DNA of 27,430 bases. Origin: Hypsibius dujardini. Taxonomy: Eukaryota > Tardigrada > Eutardigrada > Parachela > Hypsibiidae. The notes under the pieces were generated by a model. That model had not been told where the DNA came from. It saw nothing but the letters and a program-made list of their open reading frames with translations, and ran no database searches. The translations under genes and the position numbers were made by a program. Location of the stretch: NCBI GenBank assembly GCA_001579985.1, contig LRSR01008605.1, forward strand, positions 1-27,430, written 5' to 3'. Below, one piece after another: positions 11,177 through 20,500 of this stretch (positions are counted from its first letter, which is position 1; every line of letters begins with the position of its first letter).

Positions 11177-12959
11177 GCCTGCCTGTCTGTTTGTCTGTCT
11201 GTCTTTCTGCCTATCTATCTGTTTGCTTGCCTGTAAGGCTGTTGGTCTGTTGGTCGGTCGGTCTTCTGTCATTCTCGTGACTCTCTACCCCGTTCTCACG
11301 GATTGGTAATGTGCTTGTCGAAGCAACCGCGATAACAATTTCGTTTGACAGGTGGAGTGCCATCATCTCCTACATTTCGAATTATGATGGCGAGGTACAC
11401 GGACTTCCACGACCAGCTATTCGAGACATGGTGGACCGTTTGAACGGATTTACCATGTTCCTTCAAGAAACTTGCGTAATCGCCTCGGCTTGGTATGTAA
11501 ATTAGGCTCATCCGGCGGCTTCGCGAATTGCGATCAGCGCCGTCGGGTGCGATAACAGGGCTTTACGTACAGTAAGATCAAGATTCTGGCCGTTGATTTG
11601 TTTTCCTCAAACAGGATGATCGTGGCGTTCACTCTGGAGAGGTTCCTGGCAATCCGGTATCCGCTGAAACACCTGATATTCAGTCACGGACAGCGCAGTC
11701 TGTATGTTGTCACCGGTGTGGTGTCCGTCGCAGCTGGGATCGCGGTTGTTCGCCTGGTGGACTACTACTGGTTTTACACTCAGTTTATCGCGGCGGATCC
11801 CCGTCCTCCCAGGGTGCCCCCTCGACCGAAGATATTGTTGGAATGGTACGGGACCTACGTCTGGGCTCTCGTAAGTGCATCAGACTATTCCTACATACGT
11901 CAGGCATACAAAGATACATGTGAAGATGACCTCGAGACATAGCACTTCGTACCGCCATTTCCGGTTCCCGGTTTTATACCTTTCATTCGACACATTGAGC
12001 ACAGCGTTACAAATTTCGTTTGAAAAAAGCTACGTTGCAATTTAGTATTAGGCACCGTGACCGCTTATATACACACTACACACATGGCCACAATTTTGGG
12101 TGGCAGAGTTCGAGCCATCAGGGTGGTCTGAGTTTGAGCCACTCTTGGCTTGAGCTTGCTTGAGAATTCGGCTCGAACTCAGACCATCCTTTTTGGCTTA
12201 AAGTCTGCCACCCAAAATTGTGGCCATGTGTGGACATACACAATGCCCAGTAAAAATTACTGTCACATGTTCCACTTGCACCTTCCATGGAATCGAAAAG
12301 CGAAAGACCCGGGTACTTCACCGACATTTCGACGCACCCTCCATTCTATAAGCAATTTACGCCCCGCAACAGGGAGCAGGCACATTTGTACAGGACTTAC
12401 GCGTGCTCGGGTTAATTCTTGCCATTTACGTTGGTGTGTGTAGGCTTTCATTCAGATCGGCACCTTTATTGCGATATTACTCCTCAACGCCCTGCTGCTC
12501 CGCGTGATTGCGCGTCAACATCGAGTCCGACGTGAGAGCCTGCACGTCGGGGAACATCGTTCCCGGGGCGTGGACAGGGGCGCTGTGGCGATGCTCTTGG
12601 CCTGTTCCCTGTGCTACTTGCTGACTCAGATGCCGGGGTTTGCTGGGAACGTTTTGTTCCTGTTAAACAAAGCCTGTATTCATCAGCTCCACCCGCGGAC
12701 TGTGGCGGTCTTAGCACCCATTCTCAATGTCCTGCTGAATGTCAATTTTTCCGCCAACTTCCTCCTGTATTGTGGAGCCAACCCGAGGTTCCGGAAGGGC
12801 GTGAAAGTGTTGATGGGCAATCAGCCGTTGGATTCTGCGACCGATCGCTCAACATCGGACAGTCGGCGGAAATCACTCGAGTCGACAAGATCAATGTCGC
12901 TGGTGGTTAGGAACTGTCGGCTCAGTATCTCCTCAAAGTTGAATTTCCGCATGCCTTGA
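10738..12959 (+). CDS. rhodopsin-class G protein-coupled receptor, peptide-receptor-like
   Basis: Exons 10738-10997, 11352-11492, 11615-11870 and 12444-12959 join in phase to about 390 residues. The N-terminus has NSS and NST glycosylation sites. TM1 ends GNVLNLLVLRL (N1.50); TM2 has AITDLVYM (D2.50); TM3 follows ETCVIASAW (C3.25) and ends with the ERF form of DRY. TM6 is CYLLTQMPGFAGNVLFLL instead of the usual CWxP. TM7 runs LNVLLNVNFSANFLLYCG followed by NPRFRKG. The NFxxNFLLYC ending is typical of FMRFamide/myosuppressin-like and related protostome peptide receptors. The Ser/Arg-rich tail (SATDRSTSDSRRKS) offers phosphorylation sites. The loop between TM4 and TM5 is proline-rich and lacks cysteine. 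The ligand cannot be named. Confidence 0.86.
11113..11240. repeat. TGTC microsatellite, GPCR intron 1
   Basis: TCTG repeats inside the intron at 10998-11351, grading into TTGG/TCGG variants at the 3' side. Confidence 0.92.
12079..12232. mobile_element. foldback/MITE-like hairpin element, family A copy 2
   Basis: Arms 12079-12106 and 12205-12232 are perfect 28-bp inverted repeats. An inner pair, 12121-12140 and 12170-12189, matches at 18 of 20, so most of the 154 bp can fold as one long hairpin. It lies in GPCR intron 3. The terminus CACACATGGC resembles CACACGTGGC of the element at 4945-5070. Confidence 0.82.
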
Positions 12960-13016
12960 GTCGCATTCCGTCCGTAGTTGATTACGGTGGCCTGATCGTT
13001 TTTTTAGATGACTTTC

Positions 13017-13212
13017 TGTATTACATTAAGAGTATTGTACTGTCGCGATTCTAACGGCCAGCTTAGCCCCGCCTCCCCCCCCCCCGTGCAAGACTCTGTG
13101 ACGTCACGGATTCAATTCCAGCCCGGCCAGGGCCCGGGGGTCGTAATTTACTGTTAGGGCCAAAAAACGGCCGTTAGAATCGCGACAGTACAGTAATGTA
13201 TTACATTAAGAG
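13017..13212. mobile_element. foldback element flanked by 16-bp direct repeats
   Basis: Perfect 22-bp inverted arms at 13038-13059 and 13169-13190. Outside them the direct repeat TGTATTACATTAAGAG occurs at 13017-13032 and 13197-13212. The interior has a C-rich run and a perfect CRE palindrome TGACGTCA at 13099-13106. The element begins about 60 bp after the GPCR stop. Confidence 0.8.
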
Positions 13213-13677
13213 CGCTATCTACATTCGCAGTAGTAGGACATATGCACGGCATTTTTCTATTGCACCACCCCGCTAGCTAGTACGAACTACGAATTCATAT
13301 TCTCAAAGTTATAATTAACATACAGCCAGGTCACGATTTTGCTATGTTGACTTTTCTCTTCAGAAACTCGACCGTCGAATCCATTGTACAATTACACGTG
13401 TAACTGCCCGTGTTCAGTTCAACCAAATTCAACCTGGTCGGAACATGATCATGCGTTTGTTAAGAGCTGTAACATTTGAGGGTTTTTTCTCACAACTAAA
13501 ATTCACCCTGAGGATTCTCACTCTGATCCAAACTACAGACTGGGAGTTGGTAGGAACCGCACGCGCAGGGGTTATGGTTTTATTTTCTTTGCTTCTACTT
13601 CACGTGAACCCGCAGCTGCTATTCAGTCCCGTGAACCAAATGAACCAAATGAACCAAATGCGGGAAGTGTAGCGCAG
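13213..13677. other. unassigned stretch between foldback element and retrotransposon remnant
   Basis: No recognisable coding exon. A short GAACCAAAT 9-bp repeat (three copies) lies near 13633-13660. It could be the degraded upstream part of the retrotransposon. Confidence 0.4.
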
Positions 13678-14233
13678 GCAGGAGTTCGACCAATGGTCAT
13701 CAATGCGTCAACGTGGCCCAGGGCGTAGAGCTTTACCAGCAATGCCCGGCTGCCAACTCATGGATCTACTATCGCCACGGCCTATCGAGCTCCGAATGGA
13801 TCACTGGTCTGAAGATGCTGATGAACAGCGCCGCAGTTAGAGCACTCCCAAGGCAGGAGCGGGGACGGACGGACACCTGTGTAGATCTCCGGGTTGCACA
13901 TAGGTTGAAACCCTTTCAAACCTCCTCGGCAAATGCCCAAAAGCTGAGCTACTCCGCAATTCACATCAAGGCCGTGTTGAGAAATTTTTAGGCGAGGTCC
14001 TTCGGAAAACGGGTCTGGAGGTGGACTATGGAGTGCACTGCTGTGTGGACATCGGAAGTACAAGACGGGCGGACAGCATTGCCATCGATTGCCCGGCAGG
14101 GAAATGGTTCATCATCGACCCCACCGTTCGCTTCGAAGCGAGATTGACCCAGCCGACAGAGGTCGCTTCGGAGCGAGCTTGACCCAGCCGACAGAGGTCG
14201 CTTCGACGCGAGCTTGATCCAGCCGACAGAGGT
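13678..14233 (+). pseudogene. degenerate R2-like non-LTR retrotransposon 3' end
   Basis: Fragments in shifting + frames recall the C-terminal region of R2-type reverse transcriptase proteins. QGVELYQQCPAANSWIYY (from ~13719) is followed by the zinc-finger-like CRSPGC, then ETLSNLLGKCPKAELLR, GEVLRKTGLEVDYGVH, and the nuclease-like STRRADSIAID with FIIDPTVRFEA. The frame breaks near 13722 and again near 13860. A TAG interrupts just after CRSPGCT, and the expected zinc-ligand His in ETLSNLL is Asn. No reverse transcriptase core is seen. The tail runs into a 35-bp tandem repeat. This is a dead 5'-truncated copy; family assignment is from memory of R2-like proteins. Confidence 0.7.
14129..14233. 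repeat. 35-bp tandem repeat, three copies
   Basis: Units beginning CGCTTCG start at 14129, 14164 and 14199, each ending CAGCCGACAGAGGT. The repeat begins inside the codons for DPTVRFE of the retrotransposon remnant, so the local duplication followed or accompanied its decay. Confidence 0.9.
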
Positions 14234-14376
14234 GGATCGGGTGAAGACGACAGTTGTAAGGTAACATTATCAAAGGGTACAAGACATCTAAACTGGCGGT
14301 CGTAGCCTTGTCTAAAAGCTTCCACGAAAAATCGAACACATTATTGGCAAAAGTTTAACTGAAACCAAAACGGCCG

Positions 14377-15734
14377 CTAAGGATACGGTTGAGTCTGAGT
14401 CTTCCGGCGGTATTTTGTCGGTGCAGCCGTTCGGTTCCGGCGGCGCCTCTCCGCTTCCCTCAAATGCTTCGGCTGAATCGGACCCGCCTCGCCCCACTCC
14501 TCCTGGACGTCCTTGGCCGATTCCACGAGTTCTCCCACATGCATCTTGGCGATTCCCGCCATGGCGATCACCACATTCTGCGACACTGTGCAACCGCTGA
14601 CCGTCTGCACAATTCGCCGGACTGAGGCCTTCGGTAAGGACGTTCGCCGATAGACTTCGTAGTGGTTCAATTGCTCTTCCGTGAGATTGGACACCAACAA
14701 CTGCAACTTCTGCCGCTCTGCTACGTCTTCGGGGTCTTCCTCCTTCATCGGGACAAGGTCGAGAAAATCGCCTTCAAAATCGTCGCTGTCGTCCAAGAGC
14801 TCGTCCAACTCTTCCTCGTCGGCGTTGTGGCTAATGTCACGTGACGTACTTGGTCCGTCCTCACGGACCGGTTTCAGCTTTCGAACCTTTTTCGGTGTGG
14901 GCAATTCCTCCGAGGAACCTTTTGTCGAAGGTGATTCGGAACCGGAGACTTTCGACAAATCCGCTTGCTTCTCTGAAACAAAAGATGATAATGACTAATT
15001 ACTTCATATATAATGAGCGCCATTTCCCACTTCCAAAAAGGTTCTTCACGTAGACATATTGCTTTGATAACTAAAGCGGGCGGAGAAACTTGCTGCGGTT
15101 CGCCAGGCACTGATTGATTTAGTTAAGTATGTGCAACATACATTGATTGATACTTCGGCCAGTCAAGTGCAATGTGTCGGTTTGAACAATCAATCAACCG
15201 CTTGCCTATCACTCTTCATGTTACTCAATCAACCAATCAATCAACTGTTCACTCATTACGGGTCAAATTCATTGCTATATACGCTAAGAAATTCAAGGGT
15301 TCGGCGGTCTTACCAATTTTTCGTTTCTTTTTCACTGGCGCTGACGACGTTGAGGTTTCCACGTCCGGTTCTATTTTGACCTCCACTGTGTCTTGAGAGT
15401 TTTTGGCATCCAAGGCCGGTTTCGGCGAACGAACCGCTTCGGGTGATGCTGGGGTATCAACGGCAGCAGCAGATGTTGAAGCGACGATTGTTGCTGGTGA
15501 AGCGACGATTGTTGCTGGTGAAGCGACGACTGTTGCTGGTGAAGCGCCGATTGTGGCTGGTGAAGCGATGACTGTTGCTGGTGAAGCGCCGACTGTTGCT
15601 GGTGAAGCGACGATTGTTGCTGTTGTTAAAGTGGTCTCAGTGTCTAGAATCCTCGCTGAAGATGTCGCTGGCTTCTCTTCCTCCGCCGTAGTGAATTCCT
15701 CGAAATCCAGCAGAGCCTCCATTCCCTCGTCCAT
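14377..15734 (-). CDS. TAF11: TFIID subunit TAF11 (histone-fold)
   Basis: Subunit of general transcription factor TFIID; TAF11 pairs with TAF13 through a histone fold. On the minus strand exon 1 is 15734-15314 and exon 2 is 14972-14377. The GTAAG donor at 15313 and TTTGTTTCAG acceptor join in phase, giving about 338 residues (human 211). The C-terminal half holds the conserved fold: RQKLQLLVSNLTEEQLNHYE, VYRRTSLPKASVRRIVQTV, SGCTVSQNVVIAMAGIAKMH and VGELVESAKDV, then PIQPKHLREAERRRR. It is preceded by an acidic stretch (DEEELDELLDDSDDFEGDF). The extra N-terminal length is an Ala/Ser/Pro/Thr/Val region with heptad repeats, plus a KKKRKI basic patch that could act in nuclear import. The start ATG follows an in-frame TAA. 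Its 3' end faces the retrotransposon remnant. Confidence 0.95.
15478..15624 (-). repeat. 21-bp coding minisatellite in TAF11 exon 1
   Basis: Seven 21-bp units of GAAGCGACGATTGTTGCTGG type. On the minus strand they encode heptads such as ASPATIV and ASPATVG. Units are multiples of three, so copy changes keep the frame. Confidence 0.93.
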
Positions 15735-16361
15735 TTTTAATTTGCAATGCGCTAAAGCAATTCCGTTTACCGCAGCGATACGACAATTTATTCACCTGTA
15801 AGTGGAAAATATATCATTGCGGCTATGTCAAACACTGCACAGTAAACAAATCATCGGATCGATGACGTACGGAAGCACGCATCCAATTCCACTGCTGTTT
15901 GGCTGGTTCCACTGCTGTTGGCTGGTTCCACTGCTGTTGGCTGGATTCCACTGCTGTTGGCTGGATTCCACTGCTGTTGGCTGGATTCCACTGCTGTTGG
16001 CTGGATTCCAGTTTCATCGCGTGCTGTGGAAGTCTACTTAAACAAGTTGTGTAGTGGAGAGGGGAGACTGCTTAATAATGCATGCTGTTGCCATTGCTTG
16101 ATTTGTGCCTATTCCCCAAGATAAAAATGATGAGATTCTATTTTACGGGTACTCCGCTGGGGGTTTTCGTTGATTGATTGATACAATGCGAATGCAATTT
16201 CCTGCATCCGTGTTTAGTGACGCGCAGTGTTGTTTACAACTTTGCTGTCTGACGATGTCCCCCATAGGAATCATCCAGGCTCCCTTGTTTGCGGTCAAAT
16301 CCGCCACGTTAATTAAACATCTTCTGCTGTCTTTTCTGTTTATTTTTTTGTCATTATCAAG
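15735..16361. other. TAF11 upstream region / possible shared promoter
   Basis: Contains a six-copy 20-bp minisatellite at 15888-16006. Short + strand frames (16174-16374) are unconvincing. If the exon-like segments to the right belong to a + strand gene, this would be a bidirectional promoter. Confidence 0.4.
15888..16006. repeat. 20-bp minisatellite upstream of TAF11
   Basis: Units of TCCACTGCTGTTGGCTGGAT start at 15888, 15908, 15927 (the copy at 15908 is 19 bp), 15947, 15967 and 15987. The array begins about 150 bp upstream of the TAF11 start codon. Confidence 0.93.
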
Positions 16362-17057
16362 AAGGACTGCTTGATTATCTCGTCTGGAATCATGAGGACA
16401 CGGCGAAAAATCTACTGAAAAATAACCCCCCGCGAGTTGCCACCATAGAGATTCTTCAGCGTAAGTTTAGCTGCGTAACAGCCCGGCAAATTTAGATTGA
16501 AATAAAAAGTAAACAAATTGTTTTACGTACTGTTTGTAAATGCTCTTTGTCCTTTTGGATGCGATTAAAAAGTTGCTATCGTCAAATTAACTGTTTCTGC
16601 TACTTGAATGACTGATTGATTGATTGATTAATCCACTGATTGATTAATTGATTAATCCACTGATTGATTGATTGACGCATTTACAGTGAACTGACTAATA
16701 AAATTTAATAACTATATTAATATATTAAATAACGTGTGCGTTTCCTTTTTTTTAACTAACAGTAACAAATTTGGTTGAATTATTTTGGAAAATTTCATTG
16801 TATTCTTTTTCTGAATGTCGTAGGAATGCTTTCGGTTATTTTGACATTTCAACTTTGCGAATTTCTTTTTGGGCCAATGACCTGCTGTTACAGTTGATTT
16901 ATTGATCGATTAGGTTTGCTGATTGAAATCTTCGTCGGCATCTGCTATTCATTAATACTTTGTTCCGTGTGCTGCTGCAGTCGATATCGGGAGGGAAGGC
17001 TTAAAAGCTCATGGAATCTCATTATTTGTCGTATATATCGCTGCATATAATTAACTA
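16362..17057 (+). other. two exon-like open segments, unassigned
   Basis: Segment 16362-16459 follows a pyrimidine-rich acceptor and ends at a CGTAAGT donor. It reads GLLDYLVWNHEDTAKNLL then KNNPPRVATIEILQ. After the CTGCTGCAG acceptor at 16972-16980, 16981-17057 continues in phase as LDIGREGLKAHGISLFVVY and ends with TAA. The YLxxxxxxxTAxxLL pattern loosely recalls a LisH motif, but I cannot name a family and found no convincing first exon. Could be a small gene or chance. Confidence 0.35.
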
Positions 17058-17553
17058 CGACTGCGCGCAAAAACTGCATATCGTCTTCGGCTCAAGTAAA
17101 CAATCAAGCACTGTGTACAGTGTAAAGTGTACCGTACAGTACAGTACAGTACAGTACAGTATGGAAATGCATGATGATCGGGCGTGTGTCAGATAGAGAA
17201 TTACGTGCAAGCCAAATTCCTTCGAAATACTTAGCTGAGGCGTTGACAATTAAATTTGAAGACCATATCATTGCATCAGTGTAAGGAATACTCGTGACGA
17301 CTCTACTCTGGCTACTTGTGTAATACTAGCACACTGGACGAATGTAGGGCGAACTTGTTATTTGCTTGTTGTGTTGCGCTCACTCGACTTCCCGGTAATC
17401 GCCTGATTTGTCTGCTCGTGCGCAGACACAATAAGGTCAGCTGGCTATAACAAGACTTCGTTTTTTTCTCCTGTATTCTAGGGGTGGAATGTTCGCGCTA
17501 CAAGACACTCCGCTTCCTGGTGAGCTGAACTGCTGATCTCTCCTTGAGCAAAA
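16460..17553. other. region upstream of the insulin-receptor-like gene
   Basis: Mostly AT-rich, with TTGA repeats at 16616-16675, the palindrome TTAATATATTAA near 16714-16728, and a CAGTA pentamer array at about 17137-17160. Apart from the 16981-17057 segment I see no coding signal. The stretch after TTCTAG near 17480 could be a 5' UTR exon. Confidence 0.45.
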
Positions 17554-20500
17554 ATGGCTGCTTCCGAACGGCACCACCGGAAAGTGGATCCCTCGTCTGA
17601 ATTTACGCTTATCTTTCTCTTCCTCCTATGCATATCCGGTATTTACGGCCGGAGCATCTTGAATTCGACACAGAATCTTGTTCCCGAACTGCCTGGAACT
17701 AACGTCCTGGATCCTAAGGTCTCTGGTTCATCTCGGAAACCCTCGCCGGTAGTGCAGCTTAATTCAGCGATCGCACCGGCTCCGATTCCTCTCGTTAATG
17801 AAATAAGTAAGGAGAATCCTGTCTTTCGGGCTGTTTATTTGCCTACAAGTCTTCCTGCCAGCATGTCAGTCTTCCTTTGTGTCTTATCTGTCTATCGGTC
17901 TGTCTGTCAGTGTGCCTGCCTGCCTTTCTTCAGTCTGTCTGTCTGTCTTTCTGTTTGTCTTTCTGTTTGTCTTTCTGTCTTTCTGTTTGTCTGTCTCCCT
18001 TTGCATCGGTTTATCTGTCTGTTTGTGTCGGTCCGTCTTTTGTTGTCTGTCTGTCTTTCATTCTAGCTATTTATTTTATTTATTTATTTGGGTGTATATT
18101 TTTGTTTCAGTCTGCGAAAGCATCATCGTCATGAATTTCGTGGAGAACTTCGACCAGATCGGCAACTGCACCGTCATCGAGGGACACCTCAAAATTATCC
18201 TGATTGACTTCCCCGAAAAGTCCTACGACACGTTGAGTTTTCCGAATCTTCGGGAAGTGACCGACTTTGTGTTGATCTACCGTGTTTCCAAGCTGCGAAC
18301 GCTCAAGAATATCTTCCCCAATCTGGCGGTCATTCGTGGCCGGAAGCTGATCCGGAACAATGCCTTGGTCATCTTTGAGAACAAAGAGCTAGAGGAGATT
18401 GGCTTGATTAGCTTGACCAGGATCGTGCGGGGATCGGTTTACATCTGGCGGAATAATTTGCTGTGCTATGTGGATACCGTCAACTGGAAGGCCCTGACCG
18501 ATCCGGAATACGAGGACTCTAACTCGATTCGGGATAACAAGCCGGAAGACCAGTGTGCCAACCAATGTCCGGCGAACCTGTGCTCGTCCTTTTTTAAATC
18601 TAGGCAGCGGGATAGCTGTTGGACTGATCAAGACTGTCAGAAAAGTAAGTTGTACATTACATATTCTTGTTCTACAAAACAAACACAGACACACAGACAG
18701 AGAAAGAGAAAGACACACAGACAGGTAACAAGGAACCATGTCCTGTAGCTGTTAGTTTTAACATTTGTGCGGCCGTTTCTGCAGGTTTACAACCCGTATG
18801 CGAGAACGGAAATAAGCTCAACAAATCCCGAGGATCATGCTGCCACACTCACTGTCTTAGTGGATGCTTCGGAAACGATCGTAATGAGTGCCTCGTCTGC
18901 AGAGATGTGCATTTCCAAGGAGTGTGCCACTCTCTTGCTAACGGTTGTCCGGCCAATTCCTTCATGGTTCGTAGTCTGGGTTATTGGAATCAAAATCTGG
19001 ATTAATTCGGAACTTGCATTCCAATTTATATTTCCTGGTTACAGATTCACGGGCGCCGATGTGTGAATCGAGACGTTTGCCGGAAATACAAGGTGAACGG
19101 AGTGCTCTATAAAGTCCACGAAGCAGAGCGAACTTGTGTGGCAGAGTGTCCGCCCGGGTACACCGTCAGCAAGACCGATCCTCATATCTGTAATAAATGC
19201 AACGGATCTTGTCCTAAAGGTAAGAGGCGGATATTTTATTTCGTCCCTGTTAAAAGGAACTCATCAGTTAAGGTGTTCGAAGTAGTACTTCTACACTGGT
19301 ATTTTGCAGTTTGTAAGGGCAACGTAGTTATCGACAGTGTCGCTGCCGCGCAAACCCTCACCGGCTGCACTATCATTAACGGCTCTCTGGAAATCCAAAT
19401 CGGCAAAGGAGGTGGGTCGCTCGCTTAATTTAAGTAGGGAGCTAACTGCGGCGCAAGATGTAATTGTCGCTGTTATAACACGAAAGTGGTGTCACGTTCT
19501 GATGCTATCTCCTTTCAGAGAAAATGGTACGGGAGCTGGATTCAGCGTTGCAAAACATCGAGGAGATTCGGGACTACCTTAAAGTGGTGCGCTCGCATGC
19601 GTTGCTGTCGTTGAGCTTCTTCAAACGCCTCCGGCTGATCAGAGGAGAAAATCTCCCGCTTGGCCAATACGTAAGTGGGGAATGCATGGTGCGCCTTGTT
19701 AGCTCTTCAGTGTGACCAAATTTATTAGTGCAGGCCAGACCTGCATACTCTTAATTTAAGTCGATCAGAAGCAGCAAGATAGAACGACAAACAGATATGG
19801 TAGGCAGATTAACATAAGGGTACCACCCTTGTCCCACCCTTTCACTATAGTCCCACCCTTTTCGATTTTTAATTTGAATAAAGTTGAATAATGGAACCGA
19901 TGGCTGTTCTTGATGTATTACAGATAAAATCAAACACCAGGAGACTAAATAAGGGTTGTAAAGCTGCTCCGCTTTATGGTAGCCTGTCTGTTATAGTTGG
20001 AGTCGGAAATAGCTTCATTGTCATGTGAGCGGTCCCCGTCATTTGCGACGACGCTGCCACTCTCACTTATTTTATCTCGATACTGCAGTCAGAGTACTAA
20101 TAAACTATTGGAAATTGTTTAACTCTTGGATTTCAATCATTCCATCAATCAGTAATATATCTTATGAATAACTATCCTTGTAACGTCTTGAAAGTCATTT
20201 TTCATTGTATTTCAATTAAAAAAATTAAAAGGGCGGGAATATAGTGAAAAGGGTGGGAATATAGTTAATGGGTGGGACTATAGTGATTTCCTTAACATAA
20301 ATGTACAGGCGGGCAAACAGGCAAGCAGAGTAGGTAACAAGCAGACAGACAAAAAGACAGATGCTCAGACAGACATGGTCGCATAAATGTGAAAGTAGAC
20401 AAGACAGAAAGACTTACTTTATTACACACTCAAAACGTTGCTGCTAAAGAGTTTACTGTAATATTCATGAAAGCCTCTGGCTGTAGATTCCGATAACTTT

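Noticed and set aside
14389-14998. Plus-strand open frames across TAF11
   Set aside because: Complementary shadows of the minus-strand TAF11 exon, which has clear family motifs and splice sites.
17123-17160. CAGTA pentamer run as a hairpin RNA gene
   Set aside because: Short, simple and in AT-rich upstream DNA; self-complementarity follows from the repeat itself.
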